Program-made: the position numbers and the translations under genes
Assembly: GCF_005144865.1 (NCBI RefSeq)
Contig: NZ_SWFM01000001.1
Coordinates: 1,364,001 to 1,428,000 of the forward strand
From: Guptibacillus hwajinpoensis
GTDB lineage: Bacteria > Bacillota > Bacilli > Bacillales > Guptibacillaceae
DNA: 64,000 bases
Reading direction: 5' to 3'
Part shown: piece by piece, positions 8,238 to 16,318 of the stretch
How positions within the stretch are numbered: position 1 is the stretch's first letter
Layout of the letters: the number at the start of each line of letters is the position of its first letter
Notes under the pieces: generated by a model
What the model was told of the DNA's origin: nothing
The model's input: only the letters and a program-made list of their open reading frames with translations
The model's database searches: none

Positions 8238-9443
8238 TTATATGCTAATCTTACTCGCAATATCCGGTACTTTCCCTGCAATGACATTCCCAATTTCTAA
8301 CGAAGCCGTCGCAGCAGGAGACGGTGCATTGCATACATGGATTGAGCGTTTACCTGGAATGACGAAAAAGTCATCGACTAATTGCCCATTTTTTAATAAC
8401 GCCTGAGCTCTCACGCCAGAATGAGTAGGAATAACGTCTTTTTCTTGAATCTGGGGAACAAGCCTTTGAAGACTTTTGACAAAAGACTTTCGGTGAAAGG
8501 AACGAACAATTTCCAGTAATCCTTCCTTCATATTACTGCCCGCCATTTTCCAGAATCCATCAAACGTTAAGACATCAAAAGCATCTTTGGCATTGAATGA
8601 AAGTTTGTTGTAGCCTTCACGCTTCAAACTCAAAACGGCATTTGGACCAGCATGAATCGTTCCATCCATCATTCGCGTTAGGTGGACACCAAGGAAAGGA
8701 AACTCCGGATTAGGGACTGGATAGATCAAGTTCCGGACAAGATAGCTTTTCTCTTCCTTTAACTTAAAGTACTCACCCCTGAATGGCACTATTTTAAGAT
8801 CTGTATATATGTCAGCTAACCTTGCAATTCGGTCACTATGAAGACCGGCACAGTTTACTAGAAAGCGTGTTTTAAGGGTACCATGAGAGGTATCCACAAT
8901 GGCTTCATCTGCATACTCTTCAATATTTTTAACCTTGGTTCCTGAAAGGAGGTTAACGCCTCGTTTTGAAAGAAGCTCTGCTAGCTTCTCTGTTACCTGT
9001 TTATAATCAACAATTCCTGTTGAAGGAACTCTGATTCCTTCTACTCCGTTCACGTGAGGTTCAATTTCGATTAACTCTTCTCTAGAAAGCCTTTCCACTT
9101 CCAAACCGTTTTGAAGACCACGATCATACAGCTGATTAAGATTGTTCTTCTCACTTTGATTTACAGCTACTATTACTTTTCCACAAACGTCATGAGCGAT
9201 GTTATTCTCCATGCAAAAACGAACCATAGACTCACTGCCCTTTTTGGCAAGAGTTGCCTTCATACTCCCAGGTTTATAATAAATACCAGAATGAATGACT
9301 CCGCTATTACGACCTGTTTGATGGCTCGCCCAGCTCTGTTCTTTCTCTACAACAGCGAGCTTTGCATACGGATATTGCTTATGAATAGACAGAGCCGTTG
9401 ATAGACCTACAATGCCCCCACCAATAATCAGATAATCATACAT
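8238..9443 (-). CDS. lhgO: L-2-hydroxyglutarate oxidase
   Basis: 401 residues. The FAD-binding dinucleotide motif GGGIVGLSTA opens the protein, followed by NSGVIHSGIYYKPGSMKA and the later RGEYFKLK and FLGVHLTRMMDGTIHAGPNAVLS segments characteristic of LhgO. It oxidises L-2-hydroxyglutarate to 2-oxoglutarate and passes electrons to the quinone pool (family knowledge). It begins 17 bp after glaH, whose product makes L-2-hydroxyglutarate from glutarate, so the two run consecutive steps of glutarate catabolism. The length matches the family (about 400-420). Confidence 0.93.
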   Translation of the reverse strand: MYDYLIIGGGIVGLSTALSIHKQYPYAKLAVVEKEQSWASHQTGRNSGVIHSGIYYKPGSMKATLAKKGSESMVRFCMENNIAHDVCGKVIVAVNQSEKNNLNQLYDRGLQNGLEVERLSREELIEIEPHVNGVEGIRVPSTGIVDYKQVTEKLAELLSKRGVNLLSGTKVKNIEEYADEAIVDTSHGTLKTRFLVNCAGLHSDRIARLADIYTDLKIVPFRGEYFKLKEEKSYLVRNLIYPVPNPEFPFLGVHLTRMMDGTIHAGPNAVLSLKREGYNKLSFNAKDAFDVLTFDGFWKMAGSNMKEGLLEIVRSFHRKSFVKSLQRLVPQIQEKDVIPTHSGVRAQALLKNGQLVDDFFVIPGKRSIHVCNAPSPAATASLEIGNVIAGKVPDIASKISI

Positions 9444-9460
9444 TTCTCTACTCTCCTTAA

Positions 9461-10396
9461 TTAGGCAAACCTGCCACGCTGACGTAAAAGCTCACGATGA
9501 AGTCCTGTATTCTCTTCAAATGCTTCCCTACCATGTAACCAGAAATGATTGTTTAACATAATTAGTTCTCCTGCTGGAAGCTCTAGTCCTGTAGTTGCCG
9601 AAGCATTCTCCATGGAGCTAGATAAGTCCTTCAAGTAATTAGCCTGTTCAATGTTTTCTGGATGAACGAATTGATCGATAAAACAAATACACGGTTCATT
9701 ATTTTGTTCATAGAACGTTGTGCGAAACACTTCTTTTACTACATTTTTGCTAGGTGGTGCTTTATAGACAAGTCGTTGCGAAGCCATTGTATGATGATAA
9801 AACCGATTTAACTCATCCCAATCATCAAGATGAAGAAGTCTAGACCGTCCACCAACCGCGTTCTGTTCATCAAATTTCATCATCAGTAACCAATCCGTCG
9901 CTTCATCCACATATGTGCCATCTGTATGGAGCGTAAAGAGACGATAAGCCTGACGCAAATAAGAATCGCTATTATCCGTGTGCTTTACAGAGAAACGAGC
10001 ATAATAGTTTCCTGACATCGCATCGAAATTTGGAATCCCTACAAGGTGTGAGAATGCAGTTGAGAATTTGACGTAGTCTTCGGGATCAGTCGTTTGCTCG
10101 TTCACTCCAACAGTAAATCCACCAGTGTTACGATCATGGATTATCCCTCTAACCGACTTTTGAAAATCTTCGTCTAAAAGACTTGCAAGTTTATCTGTTA
10201 TAACAAACCTCATGTACGGAATATACTCCAACTGCTGACTACTAATTTCACCCACGTCTTCGAAGAAACTTGCCACCACTTGTTTTTCAAGTTCAATTAC
10301 GTATAGGCGCTCATGATGCGGACTAGGTTTAATTTGATAGCCTTTCCCTGACGTCACAACTCTGTTATTTAGTTCTGTACTAGACATAGCACACAT
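9461..10396 (-). CDS. glaH: Glutarate 2-hydroxylase (Fe(II)/2-oxoglutarate dioxygenase)
   Basis: 311 residues from the ATG at 10394-10396, chosen because GGGAGAG lies about seven bases upstream; the frame stays open to 10459 without a better site. The protein has the HTD motif (LFTLHTDGTYVDE) and a distal His in NHFWLHGREAF that together bind iron, plus RELLRQRGRF near the C-terminus for 2-oxoglutarate. GlaH (CsiD) hydroxylates glutarate to L-2-hydroxyglutarate with succinate and CO2 as by-products. lhgO follows in the same operon. There is no GlaR/CsiR-type repressor next door; instead a sigma-A promoter and a roughly 230-nt structured leader precede it. Confidence 0.92.
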   Translation of the reverse strand: MCAMSSTELNNRVVTSGKGYQIKPSPHHERLYVIELEKQVVASFFEDVGEISSQQLEYIPYMRFVITDKLASLLDEDFQKSVRGIIHDRNTGGFTVGVNEQTTDPEDYVKFSTAFSHLVGIPNFDAMSGNYYARFSVKHTDNSDSYLRQAYRLFTLHTDGTYVDEATDWLLMMKFDEQNAVGGRSRLLHLDDWDELNRFYHHTMASQRLVYKAPPSKNVVKEVFRTTFYEQNNEPCICFIDQFVHPENIEQANYLKDLSSSMENASATTGLELPAGELIMLNNHFWLHGREAFEENTGLHRELLRQRGRFA

Positions 10397-10446
10397 ACAC
10401 TTCTCTCCCTTTATATTTTTTAGTTTAAGTAGATGAAGCAACATAA

Positions 10447-10494
10447 AAAGCCAGCACACTCCTCCCGCATCGGCGGAAGAATTATACTGGCTTT
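10447..10494 (-). terminator. Terminator-like hairpin in glaH leader
   Basis: Minus strand: outer stem AAAGCCAG / CTGGCTTT with an inner stem CTTCCGC-CGAT-GCGGGAG, followed by a run of five T. It lies between the glaH promoter and the glaH start, about 50 nt before the ATG, so if it terminates it would have to be conditional. Confidence 0.6.
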
Positions 10495-10630
10495 AAACTG
10501 CGTGATTACTCCTGGAAGAGTTTCGACAGCTTTAACAGTAAGTTTATATAATTGTTGTGTTTAGACATTCGGCTCTGTCGTCCTGAATTTGAAAGGGAGT
10601 ACCTTTCTAAATGAACGCTTAAGCTGATAC
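10495..10630 (-). ncRNA. Structured 5' leader of glaH, candidate cis-regulatory RNA
   Basis: Transcript from the promoter at 10635-10663. Two nested long-range helices can form: TACTCC (10596-10601) with GGAGTA (10507-10512), and inside it CGACAG (10575-10580) with CTGTCG (10524-10529). A local GAAAGG/CCTTTC hairpin overlaps the first arm, and a local ACTC/GAGT hairpin competes with the GGAGTA arm, so alternative folds are possible just before the terminator-like hairpin. I could not match it to a known riboswitch class. Existence of the leader is well supported by the promoter; the regulatory role is inference. Confidence 0.4.
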
Positions 10631-10634
10631 ATTA

Positions 10635-10663
10635 AGGTTACAATAAATAGAATTTTCTGTCAA
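10635..10663 (-). promoter_or_regulatory. Sigma-A promoter of glaH-lhgO
   Basis: Consensus -35 TTGACA (10658-10663), 17-bp spacer, -10 TAACCT (10635-10640). Transcription would start near 10628, giving a leader of about 230 nt before the glaH ATG. Confidence 0.7.
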
Positions 10664-10735
10664 TAATTTGTATCGTTATTTGCGTTTCCAATTACGGTTT
10701 AATCTAAGTAAGCTTGTCTGTAGTAAATATTAAAA

Positions 10736-10765
10736 AGAGCGTAAAGCACATGTGCTTTACGCTCT
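10736..10765 (-). terminator. Terminator of the persulfide dioxygenase gene
   Basis: A perfect 30-bp palindrome (arms AGAGCGTAAAGCACA / TGTGCTTTACGCTCT) followed on the minus strand by TTTTTAATATTT, six bases past the gene's stop codon. Confidence 0.88.
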
Positions 10766-10770
10766 CTTCA

Positions 10771-12180
10771 TTACTTCTCGATTTTATCAAATTCTTTTTC
10801 CCATTTAGCAAAACCACCGCTAAAGTTTAAGATATCTTTAAATCCTAATGATTGAAGCAAGCTTGTTCCGATGGCTGAACGTGTACCTGACTGACAGTGA
10901 ACGACAACCGTTTTGTCTTCCGGAATTTCCTCGGCTTGATCTTCTAGATACCCTAGCATATGGTGATTCGCACCAGGAATATGACCGTTGTTCCACTCAT
11001 CTTGCTTTCTGATATCGACAACATAAACGTCGTCTTTATCATAGACATCCTTTAGCTCCTCTGCTGAAATAAAGGAATATCCTTCAAGATCATTCCACTG
11101 TGAAAGTAGCTCAGGACCTGCGAATGCTTTAAGGTTATCAATTCCAATTGAATGCAATGCTTTAACAATTTCATCTTTCTTGTCTTCCTCTGCAATTAGA
11201 AGCAAGTCATTGTCATAATCAAGTACCCAACCTGACCAGTTCGTGAATGCTTTATTAAATGGAAGATTGATCGCACCATCAATATGGCCAGCTGCAAAAT
11301 CAGTTGCAGGACGCGTATCAACTACAGTTGTATTTTCCTTTGAAGCAAGAGCACTAAACTCATCAATGTTCGTGATTTTTTCAAGTTTTTCTCCAGTTAA
11401 TACGTTAGGTCCTTCTTTATTTACCTTCTTCATGACGGCAAAATAAGTTGGAGCTTCAGGCTGTTCGTTAAGAAGTTCTTTTACAAATGATCCTTCATTT
11501 TCTTCCTTTAAAGCCCAGTTATTGCGGAGCTCGTAACCGACGGTAGATTGAGGTACTGCACCTAACGATTTACCACATGCACTTCCTGCACCATGACCTG
11601 GCCAGACTGTGAGATATTCTGGTAGTTCCTTAAATTTTTGAAGGGAACCGAACATCGATTTTGCACCTGTTTCCGCCGTTCCTTTTGCTCCAGCTGCTTT
11701 TTCAAGCAAGTCTGGACGACCGATATCACCTACAAATACAAAGTCACCTGTGAAAATGCCCATTGGGACTTCAGAACCACCGCCTCGATCAGTTAGAACG
11801 AATGAAATACTTTCAGGGGTATGCCCTGGGGTATGCATAACACTAAGTTCAACGTTACCTACATTGATCGTTGAACCATCATTCACTAACTCAACATTCA
11901 ATCCATCAAGATACCCGTATTTCGAATCTTGATCTCCTTCATCTGACAAGTATAATTTCACATCGTGCTTTTCTGCGAGCTGGCGTGCACCCGATACAAA
12001 GTCAGCATGAATGTGCGTTTCTGCTGCTGCAGCTAAATGAAAGCCTTCCTTTTTAGCTACTTCTAAATATGGTGTAACATCACGAGCAGGATCGATAACT
12101 AGTGCTTCACCTGTTCGCTGACATCCAATTAAATAAGAATATTGTGCGAGCTTTTCGTCAAAAAACGTTTGTAAATACAT
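10771..12180 (-). CDS. Persulfide dioxygenase/rhodanese fusion, CstB-like
   Basis: 469 residues. A metallo-beta-lactamase domain (1-255) has THIHADF (His56, His58, Asp60), HTPGHTPES and GDFVFVGDIGRPDL, the non-haem iron site of persulfide dioxygenases. A first rhodanese-like domain (about 270-360) lacks a catalytic Cys, with LLLIAEED at the expected loop. A second rhodanese (about 365-465) has the active loop HCQSGTRS with Cys429. Cys202 (GSACGKSLG) is also kept. This layout is that of Staphylococcus CstB, which oxidises persulfides to thiosulfate and sulfite. Two CstR-like palindromes lie upstream. It protects against sulfide or feeds on reduced sulfur (inference). Confidence 0.9.
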   Translation of the reverse strand: MYLQTFFDEKLAQYSYLIGCQRTGEALVIDPARDVTPYLEVAKKEGFHLAAAAETHIHADFVSGARQLAEKHDVKLYLSDEGDQDSKYGYLDGLNVELVNDGSTINVGNVELSVMHTPGHTPESISFVLTDRGGGSEVPMGIFTGDFVFVGDIGRPDLLEKAAGAKGTAETGAKSMFGSLQKFKELPEYLTVWPGHGAGSACGKSLGAVPQSTVGYELRNNWALKEENEGSFVKELLNEQPEAPTYFAVMKKVNKEGPNVLTGEKLEKITNIDEFSALASKENTTVVDTRPATDFAAGHIDGAINLPFNKAFTNWSGWVLDYDNDLLLIAEEDKKDEIVKALHSIGIDNLKAFAGPELLSQWNDLEGYSFISAEELKDVYDKDDVYVVDIRKQDEWNNGHIPGANHHMLGYLEDQAEEIPEDKTVVVHCQSGTRSAIGTSLLQSLGFKDILNFSGGFAKWEKEFDKIEK

Positions 12181-12211
12181 TCGTTATGCCTCCTGAATTT
12201 AAATTACTAGT

Positions 12212-12225
12212 TACCCTATGGGGTA
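12212..12225. promoter_or_regulatory. CstR/CsoR-like operator 1
   Basis: TACCC-TATG-GGGTA palindrome 32 bp upstream of the CstB-like gene. It resembles the ACCC(C)..GGGT palindrome bound by CstR, the persulfide-sensing CsoR-family repressor. The repressor gene is not in the window. Confidence 0.6.
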
Positions 12226-12277
12226 TTTCAATCCATCATAAACTCTTTTAGAGCTTTCTTCAACCATTGTGCTTTTA

Positions 12278-12291
12278 TACCCTATAAGGTA
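12278..12291. promoter_or_regulatory. CstR/CsoR-like operator 2
   Basis: TACCCTATAAGGTA, the same core as operator 1 with one arm mismatch, 66 bp further upstream. The pair brackets the likely promoter of the CstB-like gene. Confidence 0.5.
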
Positions 12292-12365
12292 GTTCATTCT
12301 ATTTATTCTTTATAACCTAACCGAAACCTTTCTAAACTATGAATTCTTCTACTATGTAATGGCAA

Positions 12366-12395
12366 AACCCGAATAGTGATATCACTATTCGGGTT
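12366..12395 (-). terminator. Terminator of the subtilase gene
   Basis: Perfect 30-bp palindrome with arms AACCCGAATAGTGAT / ATCACTATTCGGGTT; the minus strand continues into TTGCC, so the U-tract is weak but the stem is very strong. Confidence 0.75.
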
Positions 12396-12412
12396 AATTA
12401 TGTTGCCTCGTA

Positions 12413-13765
12413 TTATTTCACACCTGCAATAGCTGCAGTTTGACCAGCTTGCTGTACAGCCTTATAAGCATCTACATAGCCAGCTCCAACTTCGTGATAT
12501 TCATAACCAGACATTGTTTCTGCCGTATTCTCTAGCGTACTTAGAGCAGCATCAGGTTGTAGATTAGGGTTAGCTTCTTCCATTAAAGCAAGGACACCAG
12601 AGATGTGAGGTGTTGCCATGCTTGTACCACTAGAAGTTGTGTAATATGGAAGGTACTCAGGTGCAATGTAATTCACATCTTTCGTTGTACCCAACGTATT
12701 CATGACAACTCCAGTAGAAGATTTCGTTGCAACAATATCAACACCAGGTGCAGTAATATCAGGGTGAAGAAGTTCATCACCAGCTACCCCTCTAGAAGAA
12801 AAGTCAGCGAGCTGTTTATCCTTTGTTCCAGCAGCAACTGAAATGACCCATGGTGCTGCAGAGTATGGATTTAACGTGTTATCATCTGGTCCACTATTTC
12901 CTGCAGCAAATGTTACTGTCATCCCTTTATCATGGGCAATTTTGCTTGCCACATTAATCGGGTCATTCGGAGAATATTCTCCATTTGATCCCCAGCTATT
13001 ACTAATAATATCAATGCCGTACTCTTCTTGGTGCTCAATTAGATAATTAAAACCTTCAAGAGCCCAAAGAATATTTAGGCCTTCACCAGCACCAATACCG
13101 ACTAATTTAGCGTCAGGTGCAACACCTTTGTATAAGCCTTCGCTTGCTTCACCAAGTCCAGCAATAGTCCCAGCAACGTGTGTACCGTGACCTGAACTTG
13201 TATCTGTGTTTGGAACATTCTCAAGATAAATGTCCTGCCCACCGAAGATACTACTGCCTACTAGCATTTTTACGTTTTGAATAACTTTAGAACCAAATGG
13301 AAGGTCTTGATGTGTTCCATCAATACCACTGTCTATTACGGCAACCGTAGTATCCTTCCCAGTATAGCCAAGATCATTCCAAACTTTTTCCACACCGATT
13401 AATTTTCTGCTATCTTTCATGAAATAGTCTAATTTCTTGTTCTTATAAATAGATACTGCATTTGTATTACTATTTAATAGAGAATCGATCTCTAACGCTG
13501 TTCCCGTTATTCCAACGACCGGCAACTCACTAAATGTTTTGAGTGATAGACCTAACGATTTCAGAAGATCTAATTCCTCTACAGTAGGTTTTGCATCATA
13601 TGTAAGAATTGCCTCAACCTCTGTCCACCCCGTTACTTTGTTAAGAATATTGTTCAATGTACTGTCAATCTCAAGGCTACTCGCTTGAGTTGTTTTAGCA
13701 TGACCAGGTATAAGCATAGCCAATACTAGAACTGCTACTAATGTAAGTTTGCTTAGAATTTTCAT
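12413..13765 (-). CDS. Secreted subtilisin-like serine protease (S8 family)
   Basis: 450 residues: a Sec signal peptide (about 1-28, ending AKTTQASS), an I9-type propeptide (about 35-110) and the catalytic domain. The triad is Asp145 (VAVIDSGIDG), His193 (SSGHGTHVAGT) and Ser382 (GTSMATPH), with oxyanion Asn290 (AAGNSGPDD). It should be exported, self-processed and degrade proteins outside the cell. The mature enzyme is about 330 residues. Start is the ATG at 13763-13765 behind GGAGGGATTT. The region upstream (13766-14022) contains a spaced inverted repeat. Confidence 0.93.
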   Translation of the reverse strand: MKILSKLTLVAVLVLAMLIPGHAKTTQASSLEIDSTLNNILNKVTGWTEVEAILTYDAKPTVEELDLLKSLGLSLKTFSELPVVGITGTALEIDSLLNSNTNAVSIYKNKKLDYFMKDSRKLIGVEKVWNDLGYTGKDTTVAVIDSGIDGTHQDLPFGSKVIQNVKMLVGSSIFGGQDIYLENVPNTDTSSGHGTHVAGTIAGLGEASEGLYKGVAPDAKLVGIGAGEGLNILWALEGFNYLIEHQEEYGIDIISNSWGSNGEYSPNDPINVASKIAHDKGMTVTFAAGNSGPDDNTLNPYSAAPWVISVAAGTKDKQLADFSSRGVAGDELLHPDITAPGVDIVATKSSTGVVMNTLGTTKDVNYIAPEYLPYYTTSSGTSMATPHISGVLALMEEANPNLQPDAALSTLENTAETMSGYEYHEVGAGYVDAYKAVQQAGQTAAIAGVK

Positions 13766-13843
13766 TAAATCCCTCCGTCTTTAGAATAATTGAGTTGTAC
13801 TCATGTCCCTCTCCAGTATAAAGAACATTCAGAATTTTTTGTA

Positions 13844-13903
13844 TTGGGAAATGAAAGCTAATTTCTTCATCTTATTAGCAATAAATGATCGTACATTTCC
13901 CAA
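13844..13903. promoter_or_regulatory. Spaced inverted repeat in subtilase/M50 divergent promoter region
   Basis: TTGGGAAATG (13844-13853) and its exact complement CATTTCCCAA (13894-13903), with 40 bp between. It lies about 80 bp upstream of the subtilase start and 120 bp upstream of the M50 gene, so it could be a two-site operator for either gene. Binding factor unknown. Confidence 0.35.
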
Positions 13904-14022
13904 CAACCTAAAATTTACTAATCGCTAAAACATATCAAATTAGTAAATTATCGTTATAAAACGAGATATTCGGGAACTTCCTTTATAGTGTACATCACAC
14001 GACAGATGACGGAGGTTTTCTA

Positions 14023-14502
14023 ATGTTTACGTTAAGCGATATTCCAATGTTCTTTGTGAACTTTTTTGTTATATTACCAATCATTACACTCATACATGAA
14101 GCAGGTCACGTTCTTATTGCAAGGATATTTGGCGGTAAAATTAAATTCTGTATAGGAACAGGGAAAACAATCTTTAACATTGGCCCCCTCGAAGTGAAAA
14201 AGAAGTATTTCATGGAAGGATGGTGTCAGTACGAAGATCTAACTTACAACAAAACGTGGGCACACGTTGCGATATATGCAGCAGGTAGTCTATTTAATAT
14301 CATCGTGATTTTAATTATTAACGCACTAATCTACGCTGATATTCTGCCAGTCGACTTGTTCTTCTATCAATTCACATACTTCTCTATTTATTTTATTTTC
14401 TTCTCCCTCATGCCTTATCGAAATGACGCTGGAAAACCAAGCGATGGCATGGCGATCTTCGATGTTCTACGCTATGGTAAAGCAGAAGATCCGATCGATT
14501 GA
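14023..14502 (+). CDS. Small M50-family membrane metalloprotease
   Basis: 159 residues with three or four membrane segments. The zinc site is HEAGH (His25, Glu26, His29) in the first helix; the third ligand is Asp141 in MPYRNDAGKPSDG, which matches the NxxPxxxxDG motif of site-2 proteases. It lacks PDZ and CBS domains, so it is at the short end of the family. M50 enzymes cut transmembrane segments of regulators or signal peptides; the target is unknown. A GGAGG site precedes the ATG. It is a single-gene unit ended by a strong terminator and divergent from the subtilase. Confidence 0.8.
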   Translation: MFTLSDIPMFFVNFFVILPIITLIHEAGHVLIARIFGGKIKFCIGTGKTIFNIGPLEVKKKYFMEGWCQYEDLTYNKTWAHVAIYAAGSLFNIIVILIINALIYADILPVDLFFYQFTYFSIYFIFFSLMPYRNDAGKPSDGMAIFDVLRYGKAEDPID

Positions 14503-14520
14503 GTAAGGTCCAACTTTCAT

Positions 14521-14562
14521 AAAAAAGGGTATCAGAGCGAAAGCTGCTGATACCCTTTTTTT
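14521..14562 (+). terminator. Terminator of the M50 protease gene
   Basis: Hairpin AAAAGGGTATCAG / CTGATACCCTTTT with an internal GAGCGAAAGC loop region, followed by seven T. Confidence 0.9.
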
Positions 14563-14894
14563 ATGAAGTAGCAAATGAATATCTGTCGCTCACTACCTAC
14601 TTTTTGAATCCTGAGTCTAAATTACTAGAAAATTGTAAATAATAGCGCTTTTTTAAAGCGGGGATTTAATTATAAATTAGTACTATATTACTATTACTGC
14701 GTATAAAAAACTTAATAAAAGGAAATATCATACATCTATAGGTGATAATAGTAGTGATTTAATTTGAGCAAAATAAGGTTGACTACTAAAGTATTCCAAT
14801 GTAAAATTTTAAGCTTTTTTTATTTATGAATGTAATGTGGTAGCATACTTTACGGTGCGCACCTTAGAAAATACACAGACAAGGAAGTGGCATA
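14563..14894 (+). promoter_or_regulatory. Intergenic region with GGTGCGCACC palindrome upstream of SSS symporter
   Basis: About 330 bp of AT-rich DNA without a credible gene. Near its right end is the palindrome GGTGCGCACC (14854-14863), extendable as an imperfect TA..GGTGCGCACC..TA repeat, 32 bp upstream of the symporter ATG. This position fits a repressor operator over the transcription start. Nothing else stands out except an AGCG-CTTTTTTAAAGCG stem near 14645. Confidence 0.35.
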
Positions 14895-16289
14895 ATGGAA
14901 ATTACACATAATCCAAACCTTCTATGGTTTGTCATTGCATATGGCATTCTAATGGTTGGTCTGGGAATTTATTTCTCGAAGAAGGTTTCAAATAGTGAGG
15001 ACTTCATTCTTGCTGGTAAGGGACTCGGTGCTCTTGTATTGACAGGAACATTGCTAGCTACATGGACTGGAAGCGGTAGTATTTCCGGTGGAGAAACGTC
15101 TATGGCTTACAGTTACGGAATCATCCCAGCGTTTCTTATGGCCATACCGACAATTATAGGGATACTCGTTCTTTATATTATAGCTCCTAGAATTCGAGCT
15201 TTCGGTAAATATACAGTTTCTTCGATTCTAGAAGAAAAATATGGTTCATTCGCGAGGATGTTAGCCGGTATTATCATCATTCTTGCTTATGTTGGAATTG
15301 TCTCTTATCAAATGAAGGGTTTTGGATTCATACTCAATCTGACAACCGGTATTTCAGTTGAAACAGGAACAATCATTGGGGCAGCTCTTATTATTTTCCT
15401 TGCAACAATAGGAGGTCTGCGTTCAGTTGCTCCTACTGATGCAATCAGCGCTATCCTTATGGTTCTAGGATTAGCCATCACCTTACCAACAATCTTTGTT
15501 ATTGCTGGAGGGTGGGATAACATCGTTGCGAATGTGCCAGCAGATCACTTAACATTCAGTGGTCAATTATCAAACATTCAACTTCTAGGATATTTATTGC
15601 CTTCATTATTCCTACTGTTGGCTGACCAAAACATGTACCAACGATTGGCGTCTTCAAGTGGCGATCAGTCATCAAAGAAAGCACAAATTGGTTGGCTTGT
15701 AGCCATGATACTCATTTCACCAACAATCGGCTTAATTGCATTCGCAGCTCGGTCACTTTTTCCAAACATTGATCCAGGAATGGCTTTAATGGCAACAACA
15801 GTTGTCATGCCAACGTTTGTAGGAGGTATTCTTTTAACAGCAGCAACTGCATTTATTATTACAACTGGTAACTCCTACCTACTATCCGCCGCAACAAATG
15901 TAACATACGATATTTTTGGTAAATACATCAATAAAGATGCAACAGATAGACAATTGTTAGTCATGACAAAGTGGTTCATTGTGATCCTGGGGGTACTTGC
16001 TTACATTATCATTAGTTTCTTCCCAACTGTTCTTTCTGTTCAAATGTATGCTTATACCGTTTACGGAGCAGGAATCACACCAGCTGTTCTAGCTGTCTTC
16101 TTCTGGAAACGTGTTAACATTTACGGTGGTATTTCATCTATGATTGCTGGTGTTGTCACAACTCTTGTTTGGGAAATTCCACTATCAAAACCATTTGACT
16201 TAAACAGTGTTCTCTTTGCTGTACCTGTCGCTGTTATTGTACTAATTATCGTAACGCTCGCGACATCAAACAAAACAAAGACTGCATAA
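14895..16289 (+). CDS. Sodium:solute symporter (SSS family)
   Basis: 464 residues with about 12-13 membrane segments. N-terminal features are GILMVGLGIYFSKKV and EDFILAGKGLG; the sodium-site region LTGTLLATWTGSGSISGGETSMAYSYG and the later LAD-QNMYQRLAS are typical of the SSS (solute:sodium symporter) family. The substrate is not certain: the sequence looks more like the broad proline/pantothenate/unknown group than PutP itself. An M24 Xaa-Pro-type peptidase gene follows after 29 bp, which suggests uptake of an amino acid or a small proline-containing compound (inference). AAGGAAGTGG provides the ribosome binding site. Confidence 0.88.
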   Translation: MEITHNPNLLWFVIAYGILMVGLGIYFSKKVSNSEDFILAGKGLGALVLTGTLLATWTGSGSISGGETSMAYSYGIIPAFLMAIPTIIGILVLYIIAPRIRAFGKYTVSSILEEKYGSFARMLAGIIIILAYVGIVSYQMKGFGFILNLTTGISVETGTIIGAALIIFLATIGGLRSVAPTDAISAILMVLGLAITLPTIFVIAGGWDNIVANVPADHLTFSGQLSNIQLLGYLLPSLFLLLADQNMYQRLASSSGDQSSKKAQIGWLVAMILISPTIGLIAFAARSLFPNIDPGMALMATTVVMPTFVGGILLTAATAFIITTGNSYLLSAATNVTYDIFGKYINKDATDRQLLVMTKWFIVILGVLAYIIISFFPTVLSVQMYAYTVYGAGITPAVLAVFFWKRVNIYGGISSMIAGVVTTLVWEIPLSKPFDLNSVLFAVPVAVIVLIIVTLATSNKTKTA

Positions 16290-16318
16290 TACACTAATCA
16301 GAATTTCTATAGAATAGG

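Noticed and set aside
10441..10600. Known riboswitch (glycine, lysine or T-box) ahead of glaH
   Set aside because: CTTTCAAATTCAGGACGACAGAG has a passing likeness to the end of glycine aptamers, but the conserved core GAAGGGGCAA is absent, and neither L-box nor T-box sequences are present. Kept only as an unclassified structured leader.
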